Notes under the pieces: model-generated
What the model was told of the DNA's origin: nothing
What the model saw: the letters and a program-made list of their open reading frames with translations, nothing else
Database searches by the model: none
Program-made: the position numbers and the translations under genes
Assembly (NCBI GenBank): GCA_018622675.1
Contig: CP076020.1
Coordinates: 930,001 to 994,000 of the forward strand
Source of the DNA: Mycoplasmatota bacterium
Lineage (GTDB): Bacteria > Bacillota_I > Bacilli_A > Izemoplasmatales > Hujiaoplasmataceae
Length of the DNA: 64,000 nt
Reading direction: 5' to 3'
Part shown: positions 6,586 to 17,400 of the stretch, one piece after another
Layout: every line of letters starts with the position of its first letter
How positions within the stretch are numbered: the first letter of the stretch is position 1

Positions 6586-8490
6586 TTATAATTTTTTTTC
6601 AATGGATTGAATTTCTTGTTTGATTTTTAAATTTTCGCTAATTAACTTATCTTTATCTTCTTTGATGATCTTTTCTTGTTTCTCTTGTTCAATCAACTTT
6701 TTTTTCTTTAGACGCGCTTTAGCCTTTGCCTTTTCTTCAGCCAATTTCTTTTGGTTCTTTTCTCGAAGCTTGGCTTTTTTATCCATGAGTTTTTTCTTTA
6801 AAGCTTCTTTTTGTTTTTTAATTCTCTCACGTTGTTTTGCTTTTTTATCATCCGCAATTTTCTTTAATCTTTCTTTTTCCTTGGCTAATTTTTGTCTTTC
6901 TTTTTCTTTAAGTTTAACTTTTTCTTTTTTCAATTGGTCTTGTAACTTCTTAGTATATCTGTTGAGTTCTTCTTTTTGGTCACGTGCCATAATCTCTTTT
7001 TCTTTAAGTTGATTACGCTTCTTAGTATTATATTCTTCACTGTAATTTTGTTTTATTTTATCAATGGTATCTTGTAATTTTTGAGACTGAACTTTCTTCT
7101 CATAAGAAATCATTTCTTTTTGTTTACTTGTTACGCTTCGTTGCCATTTCTTTTCAAGTTTAATGGCTTCTTTATAATCTTTTTCTTTGACTTCACGAAT
7201 AATTCTTGCGATTTTATGTTTATTATAGGCTTCATCCAAATCTTTTATAGGGTCATCATCTTGAAGTAAACGATCAAAAACATCTTGGTCTTGATCAACT
7301 TCAAAAAATGATGTGTATATATCATTGGTAATCTTTAGACTTTGAGTCAAGGCATTTTTCAATCCAATGGTATAATTGTATCCATTTTCTATTGATTTTT
7401 TATAAACATCTTTAAATATTCTTTTGTTTTTCTCTAAGAAATATTCATTGGCTAAATGAGGTTCAACTTCATATACATAGGGATCAATAATAAAATCATC
7501 TTCTATTTTTTTTCTTTGAATAGCTTTTTTAGAACGATATTTAGCTTTACCAAGAGATTCACCGTCTAAATTAGCGTGATCATTGGAAAAGAAAGATGAA
7601 AATAACATTAACATGGTATTGTCAATACTTTCAGAATAATCTTTGCTAAAACGCTTATTCACAGTTTTTGTATCCAAATGATAATCTAAAATATAATATT
7701 TATCTAAAAACAACCATAATAAATATGCATTTTTAAAATCAGGGTTTTTTAAGATGATTTGTGTTTTCATAATAGGCGCTGTTACAGGCTTATATTTTTT
7801 CATGATTCTCATGAAATCACTATTGTTTAGATGATTTACTAATTTAAACAAATGTTGAGCACGTTCATATATATTTTGATTATGCTCGCTGGCTTTACGC
7901 TTATTAATTTTTTCTTTTTGTTTTACATCAATAGATATTTCATAATCAATATCAGTAAATTCAAATTCACTTTTATAAGACAGATGGGTGTCGCGTTGTC
8001 CTTGTAATTCTTCTTCAATAATCTTTAATCTTTCAGAAATAAAAGAAACTAATCTAGAAATTAATGTCGCAACAAATCTGTTTTCATAAATACCATAATC
8101 AATTTCAGATTGATCTGATAAAACCTTTGAGGGTATCACTTCATCATCTTCATCAACATCTCTAATAAATTCAGAATGACTAGACAAATGTCTAATCGCT
8201 CTTGGCCCTACTTTTTTTGTTTTTTCAATAGGAAGTATTTCCTCTTGATATTTCAATGTTGATTTTAGACGTTTACTAATTGTTGATAAACTTGGATAGT
8301 AGGCTTCTATGGTTCTTATCCATTTTTCATCAAAAAGTTTTATTTGTGTAAATTCTTTTTGATATATTTCTCTTTGCCCTTTATAAAAAGACTCAAAAAA
8401 ATGTGATGGAAAATCAGTTTTATCAACTAATTCTTGAAACGAATTAGTAATGTGGTTTTGAGTATTGTTGATATCAAACTTCTTTTTCAT
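6586..8490 (-). CDS. DUF2357-like protein with a long coiled-coil tail (McrC-like partner without a visible nuclease)
   Basis: 634 residues, no signal or membrane helix. The N-terminal half resembles DUF2357, found in partners of McrB-type ATPases: about residues 90-140 read LPIEKTKKVGPRAIRHLSSH, and further on DYGIYENRFVATLISRL, the Dx.YENRFv landmark. In that family a PD-(D/E)XK nuclease usually follows; I see no such motif here. From about residue 430 the protein is a very long Lys/Glu/Gln coiled coil (KEKERQKLAKEKERLKKI and similar) to the C-terminus. The gene follows the McrB-like ATPase gene by 12 bases, with AAGGATG as ribosome site, and ends the operon. I infer a structural or adaptor role for the ATPase rather than DNA cleavage. 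Confidence 0.7.
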   Translation of the reverse strand: MKKKFDINNTQNHITNSFQELVDKTDFPSHFFESFYKGQREIYQKEFTQIKLFDEKWIRTIEAYYPSLSTISKRLKSTLKYQEEILPIEKTKKVGPRAIRHLSSHSEFIRDVDEDDEVIPSKVLSDQSEIDYGIYENRFVATLISRLVSFISERLKIIEEELQGQRDTHLSYKSEFEFTDIDYEISIDVKQKEKINKRKASEHNQNIYERAQHLFKLVNHLNNSDFMRIMKKYKPVTAPIMKTQIILKNPDFKNAYLLWLFLDKYYILDYHLDTKTVNKRFSKDYSESIDNTMLMLFSSFFSNDHANLDGESLGKAKYRSKKAIQRKKIEDDFIIDPYVYEVEPHLANEYFLEKNKRIFKDVYKKSIENGYNYTIGLKNALTQSLKITNDIYTSFFEVDQDQDVFDRLLQDDDPIKDLDEAYNKHKIARIIREVKEKDYKEAIKLEKKWQRSVTSKQKEMISYEKKVQSQKLQDTIDKIKQNYSEEYNTKKRNQLKEKEIMARDQKEELNRYTKKLQDQLKKEKVKLKEKERQKLAKEKERLKKIADDKKAKQRERIKKQKEALKKKLMDKKAKLREKNQKKLAEEKAKAKARLKKKKLIEQEKQEKIIKEDKDKLISENLKIKQEIQSIEKKL

Positions 8491-8502
8491 TATATATCAT
8501 CC

Positions 8503-10029
8503 TTACAATTGCTTCATGAATTTTCTAAGCATTTTTTTAGAATCTTCGAAGGCTTGTTTTCCAAATAATTTATCTAAAATCATGATTAATTCTTCCATTT
8601 CTTTTTGTAAAAATGGTAAATTTAATGATTCGAATTTTCGGATTATTTTACGAGCTACTAAATAATCTAATCCGTCTAATTCATTGCCGCCGGCAGCCAT
8701 ATAAGTCGGTAAAAAGACCATGATTTGTTTCATAATACGGTTACCAAAAGTAATTTCGAATTTTTCAGTGATAAATTCATCTAGTTTAATTAAGTTATCT
8801 AATGTTTTTTGTGAAATAGTGTTTGTATCTTTAGCTTGTTCAAATAAATCAGATAAGTATTCATGTGTGACATGGATACCTTCAGTATGTGGTGCATGTA
8901 TAGGAACTGCTTTATCATTCATTTCAATAGAAGCAGATCTATCATAAACCTTATCTGTAATAGTAAATGTTGAATCATCTTTATTGGCCGTACCGACAAA
9001 CCATATATTTTGTGGAATCAATAGTTTACCCTTGTCTAAATGTTGGGGATCTCCAACCTTTTGATCAGGCACAATATCTAATAACCATTCAGATGCACTA
9101 GGCATCTCAAGTAATGATAAGAAATCTGCAAAGTAATATTCTACTCTAGCCAAGTTCATTTCATCTAAAACAACAAAAGTAATGTCGTTTCTATAACTTG
9201 CTTCATAGATAGCTCTTAAGAAATCTGTTTCATTAAAGCGTTTGGTAAACTCATTTAGGTAACCCATCATTTCATAGCGATCTCTCCAAGATGGTTGAAC
9301 AGAAATGATATCTGCATCATTTTGGAAAAACTTACCAAAGGCATAAGGTAAAGATGTTTTACCTGTACCAGAGATACCTTCTAAAATCATTGTTTTAGAA
9401 GCAGCCATTCCTGCTAGAAAAATAGCCACAGTCTTTTCTGTATAATAAAGATTTAACTGAGACGCTGAAAAATTAACAAATCTTTTCACCATGTCTTTTA
9501 AAGAAATTTTTTCTTCTTCTTGCATTTGAATGTTTAAAGTTGAATATTTGTATTTCTCATCAACTTGAACTAATTTAACAAAGCGGCCCATTTGTTTTTT
9601 AGCATTTGAAGATTGATTAACACTGCTAGTAAGTTTATTAGCGTTTGCTTTTTTAGTTCCCGATAAGGCAACAACAGCATTCTTTTCATCAACAAGTGTA
9701 GTGACTTTTGAATTCAGATTTGATATTTCATACATTAATTCTGATTTTTGTCTTTCAATCTTAACAAAACGGAAATAACGTTTAATCAACTGATAGAATA
9801 AAACCAATATAGCCGCAAACATAATCAAAGTGATGATTAATGCTAATATGGCAACTACCCAATCAAAAAGACCAAAAGCTCTTGAGGCTATAAAGAAATC
9901 CCTCATATAATTTAGAGGATTACGTATTAGCAAGTCAAAAAGACCGGTGAAAAACCCTCCTAATATATGACCTATGTCCATTAATAATTTTTGAAAAAAT
10001 TCTATATACCATTTAGAAAATTGTTCCAT
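8503..10029 (-). CDS. Membrane-anchored McrB-like AAA+ ATPase
   Basis: 508 residues. One clear membrane helix lies at about 57-80 (VVAILALIITLIMFAAILVL), preceded by an amphipathic N-terminus and followed by a short coiled coil (about 92-115). The AAA_5/McrB-type ATPase domain spans about 185-420: Walker A GISGTGKTS near 218, Walker B VVLDEMNLARVEYYFADF near 286, sensor 1 VGTANKD, and a YDRS that could supply the arginine finger. McrB proteins are normally soluble GTPases of restriction systems; a membrane anchor and no methyl-DNA reader domain point elsewhere. It is flanked in the operon by a membrane GGDEF-EAL relative (24 bases upstream) and the DUF2357-like protein. The N-terminus lacks a signal peptidase site, so the ATPase faces the cytoplasm. 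Confidence 0.88.
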   Translation of the reverse strand: MEQFSKWYIEFFQKLLMDIGHILGGFFTGLFDLLIRNPLNYMRDFFIASRAFGLFDWVVAILALIITLIMFAAILVLFYQLIKRYFRFVKIERQKSELMYEISNLNSKVTTLVDEKNAVVALSGTKKANANKLTSSVNQSSNAKKQMGRFVKLVQVDEKYKYSTLNIQMQEEEKISLKDMVKRFVNFSASQLNLYYTEKTVAIFLAGMAASKTMILEGISGTGKTSLPYAFGKFFQNDADIISVQPSWRDRYEMMGYLNEFTKRFNETDFLRAIYEASYRNDITFVVLDEMNLARVEYYFADFLSLLEMPSASEWLLDIVPDQKVGDPQHLDKGKLLIPQNIWFVGTANKDDSTFTITDKVYDRSASIEMNDKAVPIHAPHTEGIHVTHEYLSDLFEQAKDTNTISQKTLDNLIKLDEFITEKFEITFGNRIMKQIMVFLPTYMAAGGNELDGLDYLVARKIIRKFESLNLPFLQKEMEELIMILDKLFGKQAFEDSKKMLRKFMKQL

Positions 10030-10053
10030 ATGTATAACTCCTTAATTTAACAT

Positions 10054-11457
10054 TCATGATTCTATATCCAACTTCATATTTAAATGATCTAGCAATTGGT
10101 CTTTATTCAAAGGAACACTACAAAATGGCCCTTGTATCATATTAAAGTGGTCATCAAGTTTATAGACTTGATCTTTGTTATTGATTTCAGTCGCAATCAT
10201 ATCCATTTGATTAGCAATGGCATAATTCAATAACTCTTCTACTTCAACAGATTTATCATGTTTTTTTGTTAATAACTCTTGGTCAATGAAAATCATATCA
10301 ATTTTATATTCATTGAGTAAATAATATAAGTGATCATCAATTCTATTGATATCTAGAGCTAATCTAATTCCGTAACTTTGTAATTCAATAAGAGTCTTAA
10401 TAAACTGTATTTCTTGATTAACTTGCATAGGATTAACAATTTTTAAAACCATTTGACTTGTTTCTAACTCATACTTATCAAGAACATGGATTATATCATG
10501 TGATATCATTTCATTCTCAAACTGTCTAACACCCACAGGCATGATTAACTCATAGCTTTGTCTTTGGTTAAGACCAATCATTGATATATGACTAGATAGT
10601 GCTTTTTCTAACATCCATAAACCAAACCAATATGAATCATTGGAAGATTCTAGTTTAGGCATAAACTCCCGATAATGTTCCTTTTCGTTTTCTTTATGCC
10701 ATGTTAAATCAATTTCAACACCAGACATATGTAAAGTCTTTTTACTAAACACAGGTTTAAATAACATTTCTATAGACTGATCTTTAATCGCTTTTTTTAA
10801 TTTTTGATAAGCTTCGTAATTATTTTTTTCTTCTAACATATCCGCACTATAAAATTGAATATGTCCACCACCACGTTTTTTAACATGATATATGGTTGAT
10901 TGTAAACCTTGAATTAAACCATATAAAGTTTCATCATGTTCAGGAAAAGCAATCAAAGCGAGACTCGCTGATTTTTCAATATGGACACCTTGATCCAACT
11001 CAATTCTACGTTCTGCCATCATTTTAAACTGATTGGCAATGTCTAAAAAATCATCGTGTTCATATATTTCTGGCATATAGATAATGAAGGTTTCTCTTTC
11101 ATCAGTTTGAGCCATTTTAGAACCTAAAGGCAATACCATCTCTAGTAATTTACCTACGCGTTGAATGTATTCCGTTGTAGCGTTTGAATCCGTATAATCT
11201 AATATTTGATCAAAATGATCAATGGTAACCATCATCAAGGAGAAAAATGTGTTTTCTCCTTTTTGATGGATCTTATATTGGATAAGTTCTTTCATCTTTT
11301 TATAAGTAATAATATTATCCAAGACAATAAATTTTGTTTCTATCGCGTGTTTTCTTTCTTTCTTTATCCATAGCCATAGCACATATATCATAATAGAAAA
11401 GATAATAATAAGTGCAAATGCTAATATATTTCTTTGTAAGCTTGTCATTAATGTCAT
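10054..11457 (-). CDS. Membrane-bound degenerate GGDEF-EAL protein (probable c-di-GMP pseudo-enzyme)
   Basis: 467 residues: membrane helix at about 10-31, GGDEF-like domain at about 40-205, EAL-like domain at about 215-460. The catalytic motifs are lost. The GGDEF position reads TDERETF (near 120); the EAL motif reads EIDLTW (near 245); the downstream metal and catalytic motifs are replaced (LKIVNP where ELTE is expected, LDINRIDD for DDFGxG, FIDQELL for KxD). The fold-keeping residues around them remain. Such proteins elsewhere act as c-di-GMP receptors or protein-protein switches. AGGAAGGA precedes the ATG, 12 bases after the stop of the cadherin-like giant. A role in transmitting a c-di-GMP state to the ATPase or surface proteins is inference. 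Confidence 0.8.
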   Translation of the reverse strand: MTLMTSLQRNILAFALIIIFSIMIYVLWLWIKKERKHAIETKFIVLDNIITYKKMKELIQYKIHQKGENTFFSLMMVTIDHFDQILDYTDSNATTEYIQRVGKLLEMVLPLGSKMAQTDERETFIIYMPEIYEHDDFLDIANQFKMMAERRIELDQGVHIEKSASLALIAFPEHDETLYGLIQGLQSTIYHVKKRGGGHIQFYSADMLEEKNNYEAYQKLKKAIKDQSIEMLFKPVFSKKTLHMSGVEIDLTWHKENEKEHYREFMPKLESSNDSYWFGLWMLEKALSSHISMIGLNQRQSYELIMPVGVRQFENEMISHDIIHVLDKYELETSQMVLKIVNPMQVNQEIQFIKTLIELQSYGIRLALDINRIDDHLYYLLNEYKIDMIFIDQELLTKKHDKSVEVEELLNYAIANQMDMIATEINNKDQVYKLDDHFNMIQGPFCSVPLNKDQLLDHLNMKLDIES

Positions 11458-11469
11458 CGTTATTCCTTC

Positions 11470-14400
11470 CTATTTGATAATACTTTTTTTGTAATGTCTA
11501 CGTTCTCTTTGTGATTTAATTAAGATCACTAATACTGTAATAATCCAAACCAATAATGAAATGATTAATAACATGGTTAAGAAATTATCAGGTTGTGCAT
11601 CTTTATGGACCATTAACTGATAAATAGATTGAGTGCCATCTTCTGCTTGAACTTCAATTAAAACAACATTTTTACCTACTGATATATCATCTTGACCACT
11701 AATGCTAAGAATTGCATCAGGACATTCTGTTTCTGCGAATACATCTAAGTCATTGATTGAATCATTAACAGTTAACTCATATTGTAAAGTATCAGGATTA
11801 AAGGCTAAATTTTGTCCACCAACACTTAAACTTTTTAATTTTGAATTGTTTGATGGTAATTCTTCTCTAACAATATTCACTGTATAAGACAAGGTTGTTT
11901 TATTATCTGAAGCAATGACATTGATAACTGCCGTATTACCATACTCATTAATCTCATAACGACCAAGTCCAATAATAGCTGCACTATTTTGATCTTGTGC
12001 ACGACCAGCTAATATCACTTCTGCATCACTTTTTCCCACATTAATAGTATATTCAAATGTTTCTGGGTTAAAGGTAAATGGATAAGATTTTTCTGTTTCA
12101 GGATTAATCACTTGCAAGTCCTCTAAATAAGCATTTGCATTCAAATAATTAATAGCCACTGTATATGAATTCACTTCACCATTTTGTGCAGTCACATTGA
12201 TTTGATAAACATTTTTACCTTCTTCTAAATCATGAGTACCAATATCACCCGTAATTCTTGATGATGCATCTAAGGCTTCTCCAGAAATAATCACTTTATC
12301 AGTTGATAAATAAGGTATATCAATTTCATAATAAGATTGTTCGGGATCAAAGCCATCTATTTTATCACCATTAACATAAATATTTTTTAGTTGATTTTCA
12401 ACAACAGCTTCTTCTCGGTGAACAAGGATGATATATTCGTCAGTATAATTTTGTCCGCTTTGTGATACGACATAAGCTTCAAACTGGATGGTATTATCAA
12501 CAAATATTTTTGTACCAATACCATAAGCCGTAGCTGTTTCTGTATCAATGCTTAATGTCATTGAATTGACATTATAAGGGACTGTAATTTCATAATAATA
12601 TATATTTGGTGAGAATTGCATTTGAGCATTTTCTGTACCTAAGTATACTTGACCATTACTTGCGGTTAATGAAAGATCATTCATTTGAGTACTATTAGAT
12701 AAATCAACATCTTTATAAACACTGATTGTATAAGTTGTTGTCGATAAATCTTGTGCCCTAACAGTCACTTCAAATATATTATGGTAATTACCATCAACTT
12801 TTGCTTTTAAAACCTTATAACCATTGCCACCAACTGAGGCAAACTCGTCATTAGCTATCCCTTCAATCATTAATGAGTTTACGCTTGAAGTATCATCTAA
12901 GATGATGACATAATCAGTAGTTCCTGGTTTAAATTCAGGACCATATTGAATTATATCATTGCTGACAGCATCACGTATTGTTAAGGACTTCAATGATGAA
13001 TCAGAAGAAACTTCTTCACGAGTAATATGTACTTCGTATACAGTTCCCTTTAATCCACTTTCAGAAATAGCATAAACTTCATAAGTATTCATTCCTACTT
13101 CTAGGTATTTTATACCTGTATTCATGATCGATGCTAGTGGATTAGCAACAGCACCAATTTCAACAAATTCTGTTGTATATGGCACAGTTAATTCATAACG
13201 TATACGTCCTTGATCAAATGTATAATTTAAATCATGGTCATAAACAAATAAATCATCTAGATCAGCGTCTGTACTTAATCTTGATACCAATAGTTTATAA
13301 GTCACTAAAGAACCATCTTCAGCCACGACTCTAATATTGATAGTATTTGTTCCCGCTTGTAAATCAACATCACCTAAATCACCTATGACATTTGCTTGTG
13401 GATGATTAGCAATTGCTTGAACATTAATTGATGAAACATCCTCATAAGAAACTTCGATTTCATATAAATATACTTCAGGATCAAAGTCTTCAATTAAAGC
13501 ATCATCTACATATATACCTTCAAGCGAATGATCAGAACTTGCGGGTTCTTTAGTAATAGTCACGGTATATTTTTCTCCAGTAACATTTCCGCTTTTTGAT
13601 GTTAAATAAAATTCAATAACAGTGACATCATCATTTAAAGTATGTGTTCCATCACCATGAATACTAGCACCATTAAGATTAGTTATAGATAAGTAAAGGT
13701 TTGATAAATGATAAGGCACACTGATAGAATAATCTGCTTGACTCATTGTAAAATCATTCAGGGCTCTTTCACTTGTTCCTAAATAATTGTCACTTTCACC
13801 AAACAATGATAAACGATCAATGGTAACATCATCTTCAGGATCAACTTCACGTGTGACATGAATTTCATAACGATTAATACTTCCATCTTCAGCTACAACT
13901 TTAACGGTAAATATTTCTGTAGTTTCAGCTGATGCTGTTTTTAAAGTATAAACACCTTGCCCCTCTATGCTTTGAATATAAGCACTATTGGCACTTGCTT
14001 GAATGAATATTTCTTGGATATCATCTTCCATCGTCAAAGCAATGGTGTATTTATTAACTTCTGGATCAAAAACCGAGGTATAAGGGATGATCTCTTTACT
14101 TGTGTTATCTTTGACAATAAGTTCACTTAGGCTTGCATCACTTGAAGCTTGCCCTCTAGTTATTTCAATAGTGTAAACATCACCTTTAGTTCCAAGTTCT
14201 GAAGTTGCATAAATTTCAATAATATTTCTTCCAACTTCTAATAAAATTTCTCCATCACCTGTGACAGATGAATGAGAATGAGATGGTGTTGCCATCACAT
14301 TTAAGATTTCAGTTTCAAATAAAACTTCATCTAAAGTTAAATAATTGCCTTTAAAATGACCAAACATTTCAACACCATTAATCATGATTGATTTTAATGT

Positions 14401-17400
14401 TGCATTATCACTTTTTTGATCAACTTCAATAGTATAAGCATTTGGAGTACCATCTTCTGCAGTCACAACGACATAAAATTTTTGATTATCTTTTGTAATG
14501 GTTTTGCTTCCAGTGCCCATAATATATTGGCTATCAGTAATTTCAGCTTCAATGCCAATAGAACCAATGTTATCTGGAATATCTATGACATGATAGTTTT
14601 CATGAACATCTAGTTCAACTATTTCACCATCAACCAATACATATAAACGATCAGGTGTATTATTAGCATCCGGTAAAGGTCTAGTCACTTGGATAGAATA
14701 TGTTGGTGATAAATCACCGTTTTCAGCTTCAACATAGAATTCAACAGTTTTTGTTTCTCCAGGTTGAAGTTTATATAAAGTATTTCCATAAATAGTCGCT
14801 CTATCTCCAGCAATCACATCAACAAAGAATGATGATTCTTTATAATCAAGCATAATCGCTTCTTGTTTAATGATATCGCCATCAAATAAGACTTCATAAT
14901 CATTGTCAGATGTAGAAATCGTTAAATCTTTAATTTCGGTATCTGCACTTAAATCACTAGAATCAGCTTTGATAACCTGTATTTGATAGACATTTTCTTC
15001 TCCATTCTCTGCCATCACACTGACATAGAAGTCATTGTGAATCACACCAGCTACAGACGTTAATAAATGACGTCCAGTTCCGCTTGGAATACTTCCATTT
15101 TCAGCTGTCGCAAAGATTTCAATAGATTCAACTTTCGATGTTTTATCTAGAATAATTTGATAAAAATTAGTTTCTTTGTTAAATACTGCTTCACTAAAAG
15201 GCAAACGATACTCACCATCAGTGACATATAAATCTGATAAATAATTATTGCTGTCAGGCTCTAATCTATTCGCAAATATTTGGTAAGTCACTGTCTGAGA
15301 TTGATCTTCAGATGTGGCTGTTACAGTAAATATATTTAAGCCATAGTCTAATTGAACAAGACCTAAATCTCCTGATAATGTCCCATAAGACGATGAAGGA
15401 ATGATCGCTTTAATGTTTAAAGTTTCAATTGATGAAGAAATATCTCCTAAATCATATTGATTGATTAAAGGATCAAAACCAATATCAAAACTATCAACAC
15501 TTAATGAAATAATTTCTATATCGGTATTGACTACTTCAACATTAATATAGTAAGTTCTTTGACTACCATCTTCAGCAGAGACAAAGATTTTTAATTGTTG
15601 TAAACCAGGAACTAATAATACTTGGTTAATATCACCAGTAATTTTAGCTCCTGAATGATTAGCTATGGCTTGAATATCCAATACTTCTACACTACGATCT
15701 ACTTTTAATGTATAGGTATATTTACTAGAACTAAAAGCATTGTTATCAATTAATAAATCAATACCGTTATTTAAAACTTCTAAAGACGCGAGTGTATTGT
15801 CACTGCTTGGTGCTTGACGATGGACATTAATAGAATATTCTAATGATTCAGTGGTTCCATCTTGAGCAATGACTTTGAATTTTAAAGTTGCTGTTTGGTC
15901 TGGGTTAATTGTGAAAGTTCCATTACCAACAACAGTTGCATTTTGATCATTAGGAATAATATTTAAATTTATAATTGATGTATTGTAATCTAAAATGACA
16001 TCATCTTGTAATGCTTCAAAGGCATTAAATGATAAATAAGAATTACCATCAGTATCGGTTAATGTCACACGATTAATTGAAGCATCTGAACTTAAATTAG
16101 TCCCTTTTAAGACAGTTATTGAATATGTTTGTTGGTCTCCTGATTCCGAAGTAACAGTGACAGAGAAGGTTTGGTTAATCGTGCCATCTTCTTTAATGGC
16201 TAATGTTTGTAAACCGCGGTGACCTTCTAAAGTTTGTTTGTCACTATTGACTAATAAAGCTTGGATATCAATTTCTGTTAAAGTAGCGTCAGAAGCTAAC
16301 TTTAATGTATAACCTGTAATATTTTTGTTATATGGTCCTTCTTCAAAAGATAAGACATTATTTTCATGATCATAGACAACTAAATCTTGTAAGCTTGTAT
16401 CTGAAAAAGCAGCTTTACGCTCTAGTTGAATGCTATACACTTGTCCTACACTACCATAATCTGATACTGCATATACTTCTACAACCATTATCCCATCTAC
16501 TAAAGTAATATGACCAGTTCCAACAAGACTAGCATATGGATCAGAGGTAGTTGCTGTAATATTTACAGAATGAACATCAAAATCATAAGGAATCATTTGA
16601 TAACTTATGGTTGATTGATCAAATCCAGGTAAAGTCACTCCATCTATTTGGATATCTGTAATACCTGCATCATCGTTATTCTTATAAATGACAAGACGAT
16701 ATGTTTTTGATGTTGTTTTATCTTCAGCAGTCACATGAATATCAAAAGTATTTTTACCAATATCAAGTGGTTTACTACCTGTTTCTCCTGATAAACTCGA
16801 ATGATATTGACTATCTAAAAATGCTAATATGTCTACTGATTCAACATCTCTATTGACTCTTAATTCATAAATAAGCTGTGTCGGATCAAAGGCTAAATCA
16901 TCGATTAACAAATTTTGCCCATCTAAGAGGACTTGTAAATCAAGTAAGTCTGCATTTGACATAGCTTCTTCTTGAGTCACTGTATATACATATTCAGGTC
17001 CAAATTCACCATATTCAGATTCAACTTGAATAACAAAGGTATTTAATCCAGTATTTAATATATGGTTACTTGTATTTTCAACAGTTTTTCCATTAATTCT
17101 TAGTGTTGCGCTTGGATCTTCTAATAGTACTGAGAAGTCAATTGATTTTTGACTATATGAAAGATTGCCTAAATCATAAGTATAAACATTCGGATCAAAA
17201 GTAACCGTATTCACTTGGTCGATGAATATATCAGAAATATTATAATTATTATTTTCACTACTGATGTTAATTTCATAATGATTTTCACTACCATCTTCTG
17301 CAGTTACAGTCACTTTGAATGCATTATTAGTACCCGCAATTAAGTTTTTAAGGCCTAATTGACTTGTTGATAAAGTTGAACGATCTGATTCAAGAACATC

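Noticed and set aside
6586-10029. McrBC-type restriction system
   Set aside because: The ATPase has a membrane helix and no DNA-recognition domain, the partner shows no nuclease motif, and no methyltransferase is nearby; the operon context is surface proteins.
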